Below are positions 18,013 through 26,400 of a stretch of DNA of 39,329 nucleotides, piece after piece. The stretch is from Myxococcales bacterium (lineage in GTDB: Bacteria; Myxococcota_A; Polyangia; Polyangiales; Polyangiaceae). Position 1 is the first letter of the stretch; each line of letters begins with the position of its first letter. The DNA is taken from NCBI GenBank assembly GCA_005777185.1, contig SXNL01000204.1:1-39329 (forward strand), written 5' to 3'. The notes under the pieces were generated by a model. It ran no database searches, was not told the origin of the DNA, and was given only the letters and a program-made list of their open reading frames with translations. The position numbers were made by a program, and so were the translations under genes.

Positions 18013-19625
18013 GCGAGAAAGCGCCCGCGTGGGAGATCGGTGAGTCCGCCCCAATTCCCCCCCCCCACGCGAGGCCAGGCGCGCCACGCCTCTTCGACGC
18101 CGTCGTCCTCCTCGCGGGCGCCGGTGTGCTCGCCTGGCTGTTCTGGGCGAACGCCGTCCTCGCGAGCCGCGTGATCGACGGCACGCGCCACTTCTGGCTC
18201 GACGACGACATGATGATCTCGATGCGCTACGGCCGAAACCTGGCCGATGGCCACGGTCTCTCCTGGAACCCGGGGGATCGCGTCGAGGGCTACACCAACT
18301 TCCTATGGACCCTCGTGATGGCGGCAGTGCACGCGACGGGCGTCGCCGACGCGCGCGCGGCCGCGGTCGTCAAGGCGATCAACTTCGTCCTGGCGTGCGG
18401 ATCGCTGCACCTCGCGATGCGCCTCGTGCGCGCGTTCGCGCCCCGGTCACGCCTCGCGACGCTGATGGTCGCGACGTGCTTCGTCACTTGCCCCGACGTC
18501 GTGCAGTGGTCGGTCTGGGGGTTCGAGACGACGCTCCTCGGCTTCCTGGGGCTCGTCTTCCTCGTGCGTGTCTCGACGCGGGGTGACGACCTCCCGGGGT
18601 ACGCGGCGCTCGCCCTGATCCCGCTCACGCGGAGCGACGCGACGTACCTGATCGTCGCGCACGCGACCGTCGCGCTCGCGGTCTCCCGGGACCGGCGGCG
18701 GACATTGGGCCTCGTCCTTCTCGCCCTGGTACCGGCGGCGTGCCACCTCGCGTTTCGGCGCACGTACTACGGGGCGTGGGTGCCGAACACGTACGATCTC
18801 AAGGTCCACCTCGTCCCCGACGTCGGGGAGCGCGGGATCTTCCACGCGAGACGCTTCGTCGCCCAGTACGCGGCGATCCTCACGCTCGCGGCGGGTTCGG
18901 CGGCCATGCTGCTGCGGCGCGACCGGCGCGCGCTCGCGCTCTTCTCCGGGGTCCTCGTCACGCTCGCATACGCGACGCTGGTGGGGGGCGACATGTACCC
19001 GGGCTTTCGCTTCTACGGGCCGGTGATGCCGATCGTGTTCGTGTTCGCGGCCGCGGGCGTCGTCACGGTGGTGCGTCGACGCGCCGGCGGCGTGGCGTGG
19101 GCCGCGGTGATGTACGTGGTGAGCGTGCCGATCTTCAACCCGTTCGGACGCCTGATCGCGGCGAGCACCAACGGCGATCCCGACCGGCAGCTGCAGGTGG
19201 CGATGGTCGTGAAGGCGAACGCCCTGCCCGGCAGCAGGTTGGCGGTCCTCTGCGCCGGCGTCGTCCCGTACTTCACGCGCCTCCGCGCGCTCGATCTCGC
19301 CGGGAAGAGCGATCGCCACATCGCGCGGCTCGCGGGCGTACGAGACGCCATCATCGGCCACTCCAAGGTCGACCCGGAGTACACCCTCGCGCAGGACCCG
19401 GACCTCGTCGTCGCCTGCAGCCACGGCGCCGTCGCGGTGGCGGGCCTCTCGCCCGACGCGAAGACGGCGGATCCGTTGCACCGCTTCGTGGCGTCGCGCG
19501 CCTTCCAGACGCGGTACCTGCCCAACCCCATCGTCCAGGACTACCTCCTCCGCGAGACCGCCGTCTTCACCCACCCTGGATCGCCGGAGTACGCGCGCCG
19601 GGCGTGGCCGTCGGGCGCGAAGTGA
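18009..19625 (+). CDS. GT-C fold membrane glycosyltransferase (AftB-like)
   Basis: The 538-aa product has multiple hydrophobic segments. The first lies at about residues 30-52. A conserved loop follows: LDDDMMISMRYGRNLADG (64-81) and WNPGDRVEGYTNFLW (86-100). An acidic pair after the first helix and the GERVEGYTNFLWT-type motif are typical of GT-C enzymes related to the mycobacterial arabinosyltransferase AftB, which use polyprenyl-phosphate sugars. It probably adds a sugar to an envelope glycan; donor and acceptor are unknown. The start is GTG 18009, overlapping the upstream stop (GTGA). Codons 17-20 contain a run of ten C (18057-18066). A perfect 6-bp hairpin follows the stop codon. Confidence 0.83.
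   Translation: MSEKAPAWEIGESAPIPPPHARPGAPRLFDAVVLLAGAGVLAWLFWANAVLASRVIDGTRHFWLDDDMMISMRYGRNLADGHGLSWNPGDRVEGYTNFLWTLVMAAVHATGVADARAAAVVKAINFVLACGSLHLAMRLVRAFAPRSRLATLMVATCFVTCPDVVQWSVWGFETTLLGFLGLVFLVRVSTRGDDLPGYAALALIPLTRSDATYLIVAHATVALAVSRDRRRTLGLVLLALVPAACHLAFRRTYYGAWVPNTYDLKVHLVPDVGERGIFHARRFVAQYAAILTLAAGSAAMLLRRDRRALALFSGVLVTLAYATLVGGDMYPGFRFYGPVMPIVFVFAAAGVVTVVRRRAGGVAWAAVMYVVSVPIFNPFGRLIAASTNGDPDRQLQVAMVVKANALPGSRLAVLCAGVVPYFTRLRALDLAGKSDRHIARLAGVRDAIIGHSKVDPEYTLAQDPDLVVACSHGAVAVAGLSPDAKTADPLHRFVASRAFQTRYLPNPIVQDYLLRETAVFTHPGSPEYARRAWPSGAK
18057..18066 (+). repeat. C10 homopolymer near the start of the glycosyltransferase gene
   Basis: Ten consecutive C residues encode the Pro run after Ile16. 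It is the longest single-base run noticed in the window; the next is G8 at 6838-6845 in the M36 gene. Gain or loss of one base would shift the frame after about 17 codons. Confidence 0.9.
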
Positions 19626-19642
19626 GCGCCGCTTCTCGGCGC
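19626..19642 (+). terminator. Hairpin immediately after the glycosyltransferase stop
   Basis: GCGCCG-CTTCT-CGGCGC is a perfect 6-bp stem with a 5-nt loop starting right after the TGA. No T-run follows, so termination strength is uncertain. It lies in the 72-nt gap between convergent genes, where a terminator is expected. Confidence 0.35.
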
Positions 19643-19697
19643 CCCGGCGGACGCCCTCGGCGTGGCCCGCGGATCCACGCAGCGGGGCGCGATCGGG

Positions 19698-20798
19698 CTA
19701 CGACGAGCCTGGGAGCACGCTCTCGCGGCCGGAGGACGCGACCGCCTCCTTCGGCGGAACCACCGACAGCCCGTCCGCGCGCGGGCGGCGCGCGTCAAGC
19801 CACCCTCGCACGGCGGGCCACAGCGTGATGGGCGCCTCCCGCCCCACCAGGAGATCGATGTGCCCGAGCGGGAAGGTCCGGTACGTGCGGTCACGTGAGA
19901 GGCTGCGGTCGAACGCGGGCTTCACGCTGGTCGGAGGCGCGAGGTCGTCGTTGTCCCCCGCGATGACGAGGAGCGGTACGTCGAGCGAGCGGAAGGCGGC
20001 GGCGTAGTCGGTGCTCTTGGTCCCGAAGCGCCTCTTGGACGCCCACTCGAACATGTTCTTCATCTCGGCGAAGCTCGCGCGGTCGAACGCGAGGCGCATG
20101 TGCTCGTCGAGGATCTCCGGCTCGATCGCGCCCTTGTGCCATCCACGGAGGGGTACGGGGTAGATCGGGCTCTCCGCGAAGCGGCGCATCCGGCGGTACA
20201 CCCACCCGACGGGCCCGAGCACGAGCGGCGGGTTCAACGTCGGCACACGCGAGACCTCGAGCGCGCGGAACAGGAGCGCGATCGCGTTCAGCGAGAAGCT
20301 GCCGCGCGCGAAGTGGAACGGGCTCCCGACGGACGCGATCCCCGCGACGCGGTCGCCGAGCGCCGACGCGCCGGCGTAGCTCACGAGCCCGCCGAGCGAA
20401 TGCCCCAGCAGGAACACGCGCTTCTTTCCGTTGACGGCCAGGACCTCCTCGACCGCGTTGGGGAGGTCCTCGTGGACGTAGTCCTCCACGCCGCGCGCGC
20501 GGCGGCCACCGAAGTGGCGCGAGCGCCCGTGCCCGCGCAGGTCGACGTTGAAGACGTCGTAACCTGCTTGCGCGAGGTAGTTCGCGAAGCTCCGGGACGG
20601 GAGGTGCCACGCGTTCCGGTTCTGGCCGAAGCCGTGGATCAGCAAGACCGGCGGGAGGCTCTCCTTCTCCCGCGCGGCGGCGCGCTTTCGCACCATCGCG
20701 AGCGGCGTCCCCCCGCGCGAGACGACGAGCTCCTTGACGAAGGTTCCGTGCTCGTGCCGGTCGATCTTCTGGTCGACCACGCGCCGGTACAGGATCAC
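19698..20798 (-). CDS. Alpha/beta hydrolase (lipase/esterase or PHA-depolymerase-like)
   Basis: The 366-aa protein has the alpha/beta-hydrolase series. LLIHGFGQNRNAW is the oxyanion region, DLRGHGRS follows, and the nucleophile elbow is GHSLGG (Ser134). A lid segment of about 90 aa is followed by AGDNDDLAPP (acid) and LGHIDLLVG (His). The first 45 residues (VVDQKIDRHEHGTFVKELVVSR) and the overall layout resemble lipases and polyhydroxyalkanoate synthase/depolymerase relatives. No signal peptide is seen, so it is probably intracellular. GTG 20798 is chosen because GGGAAAGG lies 4 nt upstream. The frame is open much further upstream, but that part is antisense to the next gene. A TGCTACACT element lies 37 nt upstream. 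Confidence 0.85.
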   Translation of the reverse strand: MILYRRVVDQKIDRHEHGTFVKELVVSRGGTPLAMVRKRAAAREKESLPPVLLIHGFGQNRNAWHLPSRSFANYLAQAGYDVFNVDLRGHGRSRHFGGRRARGVEDYVHEDLPNAVEEVLAVNGKKRVFLLGHSLGGLVSYAGASALGDRVAGIASVGSPFHFARGSFSLNAIALLFRALEVSRVPTLNPPLVLGPVGWVYRRMRRFAESPIYPVPLRGWHKGAIEPEILDEHMRLAFDRASFAEMKNMFEWASKRRFGTKSTDYAAAFRSLDVPLLVIAGDNDDLAPPTSVKPAFDRSLSRDRTYRTFPLGHIDLLVGREAPITLWPAVRGWLDARRPRADGLSVVPPKEAVASSGRESVLPGSS

Positions 20799-20835
20799 GG
20801 CGCCTTTCCCGTTTCTGGGCTCATTCTGCCAGGTT

Positions 20836-20845
20836 AGTGTAGCAT
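20836..20845. promoter_or_regulatory. Overlapping divergent -10 elements
   Basis: The 54-nt gap between divergent genes holds one compact site. Read on the minus strand, 20844-20836 is TGCTACACT, an extended -10 37 nt before the hydrolase GTG. Read on the plus strand, 20840-20845 is TAGCAT, 7 nt before the ATG at 20853. The two hexamers share two base pairs, so polymerase binding in one direction should exclude the other. Confidence 0.4.
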
Positions 20846-20852
20846 CGCCAGG

Positions 20853-21878
20853 ATGCGAAAGTCTCGCCACGCTCGCCGAAACGCCTCCGCGCTCGTTACC
20901 CTCGCCCTGTGTGCCGCGGCGCCGTTCGCCATCGCGCAGACGAAGCCGCCGGCGAAGGATGCGAAGGGTCCCGCGACGGGAGCGGCGTCCGCCCCGGCTG
21001 CATCCGGGGCTCCGTCGGGCTCGGCGGCGTCCGGATGGGGGACCGATCCGGCGCTGGCCGAGAGCGCCCACCCCCCCGCCAGCGGCAGCGCGAAGACGGA
21101 CTTCTCGACGGTGTCGGCGCCGCCCGCCGAGGCGTGGTCCCACACCGACGTGCACGAGGAGTCGGGCAAGACGTACATGTTCATCGGCGCGCGTTACCGC
21201 GGAAACATCGTACCGAAGTTCCTTCTCAACGCGTTCGTCGACGAAGGGAAGACCATCTACAACAACTCCTTCGGCTTCGAGTTCGACCTTCGCAAGGACA
21301 ACTTCTCGTTCGTCCCGGGCCTCCACTACATGGAGCTCGGCACGCAGGACATGCTCTTTCACCAGAAGAACACCCCGACCAACATCCCGGGCAACTACTC
21401 GCGCGTGAACAGCAGCATGAAGACCATCATGGCGTCGGTCGACCTTCTCTGGTCGACGAAGCTGTCGAAGAACGTGGACCTCGAGTACGGCGCGGGCTTC
21501 GGCGTGGGCGTGCTCTTCGGCGATCTCGTCAACAACTGGGTGAGGGAGGCGAGGGCGGGGGAGACCCCTGAGTTCGTCGCCGACACCGGGCGCGGCTACA
21601 TCCGCTGCAAGACGGAGGGCGAGGGCGGCGCCGGCTCGGGCTGCAACAAGCCCGACCACCAGAACTCCCAGGACGCGAAGGTCGGCGACTACACCGAGAA
21701 GAGCTGGGCGAACGGCGGCTCGAAGCCCTTCCTCTTCGTGTGGCTGACGCCCGACGTGGGTCTCCGCATCAAGCCCGTGAAGGAGTTCGAGGCACGCATC
21801 AACTTCGGCTTCGCGCTCACCGGGCCGTGGTTCGGGATCAGCGGGTACTACGGCCTCGAGAAGAAGCCGGAGAAGTGA
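20853..21878 (+). CDS. Predicted outer-membrane beta-barrel protein
   Basis: The 341-aa protein has a classic Sec signal peptide (MRKSRHARRNASALVTLALC, cleavage likely after AIAQ). An Ala/Pro/Ser-rich linker of about 65 aa follows. The remaining region has alternating aromatic/polar strands: MFIGARYRGNIVPKFLLN, FGFEFDLRKDNFSFVPGLHY, VDLEYGAGFGVGVLFG, and a last part ending GYYGLEKKPEK. This looks like a small beta-barrel. A loop with two cysteines (YIRCK, GSGCNK) may form a disulfide. Function unknown. Its TGA overlaps the GTG of the giant regulator gene, so the regulator is probably translated by coupling to this envelope protein. Confidence 0.75.
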   Translation: MRKSRHARRNASALVTLALCAAAPFAIAQTKPPAKDAKGPATGAASAPAASGAPSGSAASGWGTDPALAESAHPPASGSAKTDFSTVSAPPAEAWSHTDVHEESGKTYMFIGARYRGNIVPKFLLNAFVDEGKTIYNNSFGFEFDLRKDNFSFVPGLHYMELGTQDMLFHQKNTPTNIPGNYSRVNSSMKTIMASVDLLWSTKLSKNVDLEYGAGFGVGVLFGDLVNNWVREARAGETPEFVADTGRGYIRCKTEGEGGAGSGCNKPDHQNSQDAKVGDYTEKSWANGGSKPFLFVWLTPDVGLRIKPVKEFEARINFGFALTGPWFGISGYYGLEKKPEK

Positions 21879-24800
21879 CCCCGGTCAAGGATGGCTTGAC
21901 CGCGACCGACCCGCCTCCCCTGCCGTCTCGCTACGCGCCCCTGTTCCAGCTCGGCCGCGGGGGTGGTGGCGAGGTGTGGGCCGTCGAGGATCGGCTCACG
22001 GGGGACAAGCTCGCGCTCAAGCTGCTCGCCGAGGACGCGAGCCCGGGCGAGGTCGACGCGCTCATCCGCGAGGCGACGGCCCTCTCGGGGCTCGAGGGTC
22101 TCGGCGTCCCGCGCATCTTCGCGTTCGGCGCGGTGGGCGGGCAGCGCCGGTACCTCGTGCGGGAGCTCGTGCCGGGGACGAGCCTCGAGGGCGTCCTGAG
22201 GCGGAAGGAGGGGCCCTGGCTCGCACCCCTCCTGTGCGCCGCCGATCAGCTCACCGTGCTCCACAGGACGGGCCTCCTACACGGCGACGTCAAGCCCGCG
22301 AACGTGATCGTCGGAGAGGACGGGACGGGCACGCTCGTCGACCTCGGGCTCGCGATGCCGTGGCGCGAGGGGGGTGTGCTCCCCTCCGGGCTCACGCCCA
22401 AGTACGCCGCCCCGGAGCTCCTGAGGGGGGCGCCGCTCACCGTGCGCGCCGAGGTGTACGCGCTCGGCGCGACCCTCGCCGAGGCGCTGCACCGGCGACA
22501 GGGCGAGCTCGATCCCGCGACGCAGGGCGCCCTCGAGAGCATCGCGGACCGCGCGACGAAGGAGGAGCCGCGGCGACGGTTCCCGAGCGTCGACGAGATG
22601 GTGAGCGCGATCCGCACCGCGGCGGCCGTGCCCCCGTCAGCGGCACCCTCCGCGACGGCGTGGCCCATCCTGGGGATCGAGGGGACGACCGCGCAGATCC
22701 TCGAGCAGGTCGCGCTGCTCGAGCCCGGCCGCGCCCTCGCGCTCGAGGGGCCGTGGGGATCGGGCCGGACCACGCTCGCGCGCCGCGTCGCGTGGGCGCT
22801 CGGGATCCGCGGCGCGCCCGTGGTCTACCTGGATCCGCGCGGCGCCACCGGCGGCGGCCGCGCGCTCGGCGAGATCGTCGCCGAGGAGGCGAAGGCGCTG
22901 GGCCGGGAGGCGATCTTCGTCGCGGACGATCTCCTCCTCCTCGACGAGGCGGCGAAGACGCAGCTCAGGCGCGCCTCGGACGCGGGAGCGCGCGTGGTGG
23001 GCGTCGGGCCGGTCACGCTCCTCGAGGAGATCGTGGGCCACCCCGCCGCCGTCTTCGCGGTGCCGTCGCTCGGGCTCCGCGTCGCCGAGGATCTCGCGAG
23101 CCAGGCGGTGCCGTCGCTGGCGCGTGGGCTCGTCGAGCACCTCGTCCTCCGAACGGGCGGGCGGCCGGGCGCCCTGAGGGCGTTCGTGAACCGCGCGAGG
23201 GACCGAGCGATCGTCAGCGTCGACGACGTGGACGCGCTGCTGGAGGCGTCGCAGCACGTGCTCGCAGCGCCGCCGAGGACGCGCGCCGAGAAGCTCGAGG
23301 ACGTCGATCGCGCGCTGTCGACTGGCCGCTTCGACGACGCCGAGGCGGCGCTCGACGCGCTCGGAGACGCGGAGTCCGACCTGGAGAGGGTGGACATGGC
23401 CGTCATGCGCGCCAAGGTCGCCCTCGCCCGTGGCGAGCTCGGACGCGCTGCCGAGGTCCTCGATCAGGCGAAGGTGGAAGCGTCGAGCACCGGCCGTCTG
23501 CGGGCGTGGGCGGTCACGCGCGCGCGGGTGATGAACCGCGCGGGCGACTTCGCGAACGCGGCGACGATGGCGCGTGCCGTCACGGGCCCGAGGGACGCGC
23601 TCTCGGCCGATGCGCTCAGCGTGCGAGGCGTCGCGCTCGCCTACACCGGGGAGCTCGCCGAGGGAAAGCGCGAGCTCGAGGCGGCCGTCACGCTCGCGCG
23701 CGAGCTGGAGCTACCGCGCGTGCTCGCCGTGGCGCACGGCTCGCTCGCGATCGTCCACCAGCGCGCCGGAGAGGCCCGCCTTGCGAGGGAGGCGTACGAG
23801 GCCGCGCTCTCCTGTGCCGAGCTCGCGAAGGACGCCTGGACGGTCACGACGACGCGCCTCAACCTCGCGGGCCTCGCGCGCGCGGAGGGCGATCTCGCGA
23901 GCGCGGCCGTACACCTCGAGGCCGCCGTCGACATGGGCCAGCGGGCGGGCGCGCGGCTCGCCGTCCAGCAGGCGCTGCTCAACCTCGCCAACCTCGATCT
24001 CTACCTCGGTCGCTACGCGCGGGCCGAAGCGTCCATCGCGACCCTCCGCGGGCGTTCGCACCTCGCGGCCGACGCCAAGGCGCAGCTCCTGGGGCTGGAG
24101 GCCGAGCTCGCGGCTCGCACCGGGGATCCCGAGCGCGGCGCGCGCCTCTACGATCTGTCGGCGGACGCGTGGGACGCGGCGTCGCGACCGCTCGACGCGG
24201 CCGAGGCCCGCCTCGAGGGCATCCTCGCGAAGTCCACGCGTGCCGGCGCCGACGCGGCCGCGCTCGGTCGCGACGTCGAGGCGCTCGCGAGCCAGCTCGG
24301 GGACGGCGGGTTCCGCGAGCACGAGCCCCTCGCCGCCATCGTCCGCGGGACGCTCTACGGAGCGCTCGGCGACGACACGCGTGCGCGGGCCCATTTCGAT
24401 CGGGCGATCACGTCGGCGACGTCCGCGGGCCGGCAGGAGTGGGCCTGGCGCGCCCTCGAGGCGCGCGCCCGCCTCTCGCACTCGGAGGGGGCGACCGCGC
24501 TCGCCGGGAGGGACGTCGAGGCCGCCCTCGTGCTCCTGGAGGAGAGCGCCCGCAAGCTCCCGCGCGATCTCCGCGAGGTGTTCTGGAACGACCCGCGACG
24601 GCAGGCGCTGAAGATGTCGCTGTCGCGGACCATTGCCGAGGCGTCGCTCGCGACGCGATCACCGCAGGGCCACGCCATCCTCCCCATCCGACGCTCCGGC
24701 AACACGACGATCGGCGCCGTCCGCGTCCTCGACGACCGCCTGTCGCGGGTGCTCGAGATCACGCGCGAGCTCGCTCGCGAGCGCGACATGGAGCGCCTCC

Positions 24801-26320
24801 TCGAGCGCGTGATCGACCACGCCGTCGCCCTCGCCTCGGCCGAGCGCGGCGTGGTCCTCCTCGTGGGCGACGGCGGCGAGCTCTACGTGCACACCGCCCA
24901 CGATCTGCGGGGGGACGAGGCCACGAAGACGTTCTCCCGGTCCGTCGCCGAGCGCGTCCTCCGCTCGGGAGAGCCGGTCCTCGCGACGAGCGCCATGGAT
25001 GACGAGCGGCTCCGCGAGGCCGCCAGCGTCCACCAGCTCGCCATCCAGTCCGTCGCGTGCGTGCCCATCCGCGGGGCGCCGCCGGTCGGGCGTCCGATAG
25101 GTGCGCTCTACATTGAAACCACCCTGCGCCCCGGCGCGCGGTTCGAGGACGCGCTGGAGACGCTCGTGGCCTTCGCCGACCAGGCCGCCATCGCGATCGA
25201 GAACGCGCGGCTCGTGTCCGAGCTCGAGAGCACGAACCGGGAGCTGGCAGCCGCGAAGGATCGCCTCGCGGGCACCCTCGGGCGCAAGACCGAGCAGCTG
25301 GCCGCGACACGGCGGGATCTCAAGCAGGCGCGCGCGCAGCTCCGTAGCCACTTCGGCTACGGTGGCCTCGTGGGGACGAGCGCGGCGATGCGCAAGCTTT
25401 ACGCCGTCATCGACCGCGTGAAGGACACCGACGTCCCCGTCCTCATCACGGGCGAGAGCGGGACCGGCAAGGAGATCGTCGCGCGCGCCATCCACTCGAC
25501 GAGCGAGCGCGGAAAGGGTCCGTTCCTGGGCGTCAACTGCGGCGCCATCCCGGAGAACCTGCTGGAGAGCGAGCTCTTCGGTAGCGTGCGTGGCGCCTTC
25601 ACGGGCGCCGAGAAGGACCGCAAGGGGCTGTTCCGCGAGGCGAGCGGCGGCACGATCCTGCTAGACGAGATCGGCGAGATGCCCCTCCGGATGCAGGCCG
25701 GGCTACTCCGCGTGCTGCAGGAGCGCACGGTCCGACCGGTGGGTGCGACGCACGAGGAGGCCGTGGACGCGCGCGTCATCGCGGCGACGAACCGGGAGCT
25801 CGCCAACATGGTCGCGGACGGGAGGTTCCGCGAGGATCTCTTCTACCGGCTGGACGTGGTGGAGGTGCGCGTGCCGCCGGTGCGCGAGCGGCCCGACGAC
25901 GTTCCGCTCCTCATCGATCACTTCCTGTCGCTCTTCGCGGCCCGGTATGGCCGCGAGCGGAAGACCGTCGAGCGCGCGGCGATGCGCAAGCTCACCGCGC
26001 ACGACTGGCCCGGCAACGTCCGCCAGCTGGAGCACGTGCTCCTGAACGCGTGGCTGATGAGCGAGGGGAGCGAGATCCTCACGGAGGACCTCGCCCTCGA
26101 CGCGGCGCCGCGCTCGATCGGCGGCGGCCCCTCCTCGATGATCCCGGAGCGCACCCGGGACGGCGCAGCGAAGACCGAGGAGGAGCACAAGGACTCCGAG
26201 AAGGAGCGCATCCTCGCGGCGCTCGCCTCGTGCAACTGGAACCGCGTACAGGCCGCGCGAATGGTGGGGATCCCGCGGAGGACGTTCTACCGGCGGTTGA
26301 AGGACTACGGGATCGTGTAG
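21875..26320 (+). CDS. Giant Ser/Thr kinase - ATPase - TPR - GAF - sigma-54 activator fusion
   Basis: This 1481-aa protein joins a whole signalling chain. Residues about 20-260 form a Hanks-type kinase (GRGGGGEVW, Lys49, HGDVKPAN with Asp138, DLG at 156). An ATPase at about 280-500 has P-loop GPWGSGRTT, in which the Lys is replaced by Arg298. About 500-900 is a helical TPR-like region. A GAF domain (about 958-1110) and coiled coil follow. A sigma-54 AAA+ domain comes next (GESGTGKE at 1193-1200, intact GAFTGA at 1240-1245, Walker B Asp1264/Glu1265), then a Fis-type HTH at about 1440-1481. It should activate sigma-54 promoters after sensing a cytoplasmic signal. The kinase lacks the HRD Arg but keeps the catalytic Lys and Asp. 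The start is GTG, overlapping the upstream stop. Confidence 0.93.
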   Translation: MTPVKDGLTATDPPPLPSRYAPLFQLGRGGGGEVWAVEDRLTGDKLALKLLAEDASPGEVDALIREATALSGLEGLGVPRIFAFGAVGGQRRYLVRELVPGTSLEGVLRRKEGPWLAPLLCAADQLTVLHRTGLLHGDVKPANVIVGEDGTGTLVDLGLAMPWREGGVLPSGLTPKYAAPELLRGAPLTVRAEVYALGATLAEALHRRQGELDPATQGALESIADRATKEEPRRRFPSVDEMVSAIRTAAAVPPSAAPSATAWPILGIEGTTAQILEQVALLEPGRALALEGPWGSGRTTLARRVAWALGIRGAPVVYLDPRGATGGGRALGEIVAEEAKALGREAIFVADDLLLLDEAAKTQLRRASDAGARVVGVGPVTLLEEIVGHPAAVFAVPSLGLRVAEDLASQAVPSLARGLVEHLVLRTGGRPGALRAFVNRARDRAIVSVDDVDALLEASQHVLAAPPRTRAEKLEDVDRALSTGRFDDAEAALDALGDAESDLERVDMAVMRAKVALARGELGRAAEVLDQAKVEASSTGRLRAWAVTRARVMNRAGDFANAATMARAVTGPRDALSADALSVRGVALAYTGELAEGKRELEAAVTLARELELPRVLAVAHGSLAIVHQRAGEARLAREAYEAALSCAELAKDAWTVTTTRLNLAGLARAEGDLASAAVHLEAAVDMGQRAGARLAVQQALLNLANLDLYLGRYARAEASIATLRGRSHLAADAKAQLLGLEAELAARTGDPERGARLYDLSADAWDAASRPLDAAEARLEGILAKSTRAGADAAALGRDVEALASQLGDGGFREHEPLAAIVRGTLYGALGDDTRARAHFDRAITSATSAGRQEWAWRALEARARLSHSEGATALAGRDVEAALVLLEESARKLPRDLREVFWNDPRRQALKMSLSRTIAEASLATRSPQGHAILPIRRSGNTTIGAVRVLDDRLSRVLEITRELARERDMERLLERVIDHAVALASAERGVVLLVGDGGELYVHTAHDLRGDEATKTFSRSVAERVLRSGEPVLATSAMDDERLREAASVHQLAIQSVACVPIRGAPPVGRPIGALYIETTLRPGARFEDALETLVAFADQAAIAIENARLVSELESTNRELAAAKDRLAGTLGRKTEQLAATRRDLKQARAQLRSHFGYGGLVGTSAAMRKLYAVIDRVKDTDVPVLITGESGTGKEIVARAIHSTSERGKGPFLGVNCGAIPENLLESELFGSVRGAFTGAEKDRKGLFREASGGTILLDEIGEMPLRMQAGLLRVLQERTVRPVGATHEEAVDARVIAATNRELANMVADGRFREDLFYRLDVVEVRVPPVRERPDDVPLLIDHFLSLFAARYGRERKTVERAAMRKLTAHDWPGNVRQLEHVLLNAWLMSEGSEILTEDLALDAAPRSIGGGPSSMIPERTRDGAAKTEEEHKDSEKERILAALASCNWNRVQAARMVGIPRRTFYRRLKDYGIV

Positions 26321-26337
26321 AGCGGCACCCCGCGATC

Positions 26338-26354
26338 GGGCCTGGGCCCCTTTT
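26338..26354 (+). terminator. Weak intrinsic terminator between the giant regulator and tetR
   Basis: GGGCCTGGGCCC can fold into a short GC stem (GGGC/GCCC with a CTGG loop) followed by CTTTT. The stem is short, so efficiency is uncertain. The position in the 80-nt gap before the TetR promoter supports the call. Confidence 0.4.
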
Positions 26355-26357
26355 CCC

Positions 26358-26386
26358 TTGACGCTTGCGCGCTCCGCTATTAGTAA
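26358..26386 (+). promoter_or_regulatory. Promoter of the TetR/efflux operon
   Basis: TTGACG at 26358-26363 is a strong -35 (TTGAC). TAGTAA at 26381-26386 lies 17 nt downstream and is a weak -10; TATTAG at 26378-26383 is closer to consensus but spaced only 14 nt. The element ends where the inverted-repeat operator begins. Confidence 0.55.
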
Positions 26387-26399
26387 GTGAGTGCTCACT
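26386..26399 (+). promoter_or_regulatory. Inverted-repeat operator for the TetR regulator
   Basis: AGTGAG-TG-CTCACT has two perfect 6-nt arms around a 2-nt centre and ends 1 nt before the tetR ATG (26401). It matches the AGTGAGTGCTCACT-type sites common to TetR efflux regulators. Its position over the -10/+1 region suggests autorepression of the whole operon. Confidence 0.65.
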
Positions 26400-26400
26400 C

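Noticed and set aside
20799..21659. N-terminal extension of the alpha/beta hydrolase
   Set aside because: Antisense to the outer-membrane protein gene, low complexity, and the ribosome-binding site at GTG 20798 fits the family start.
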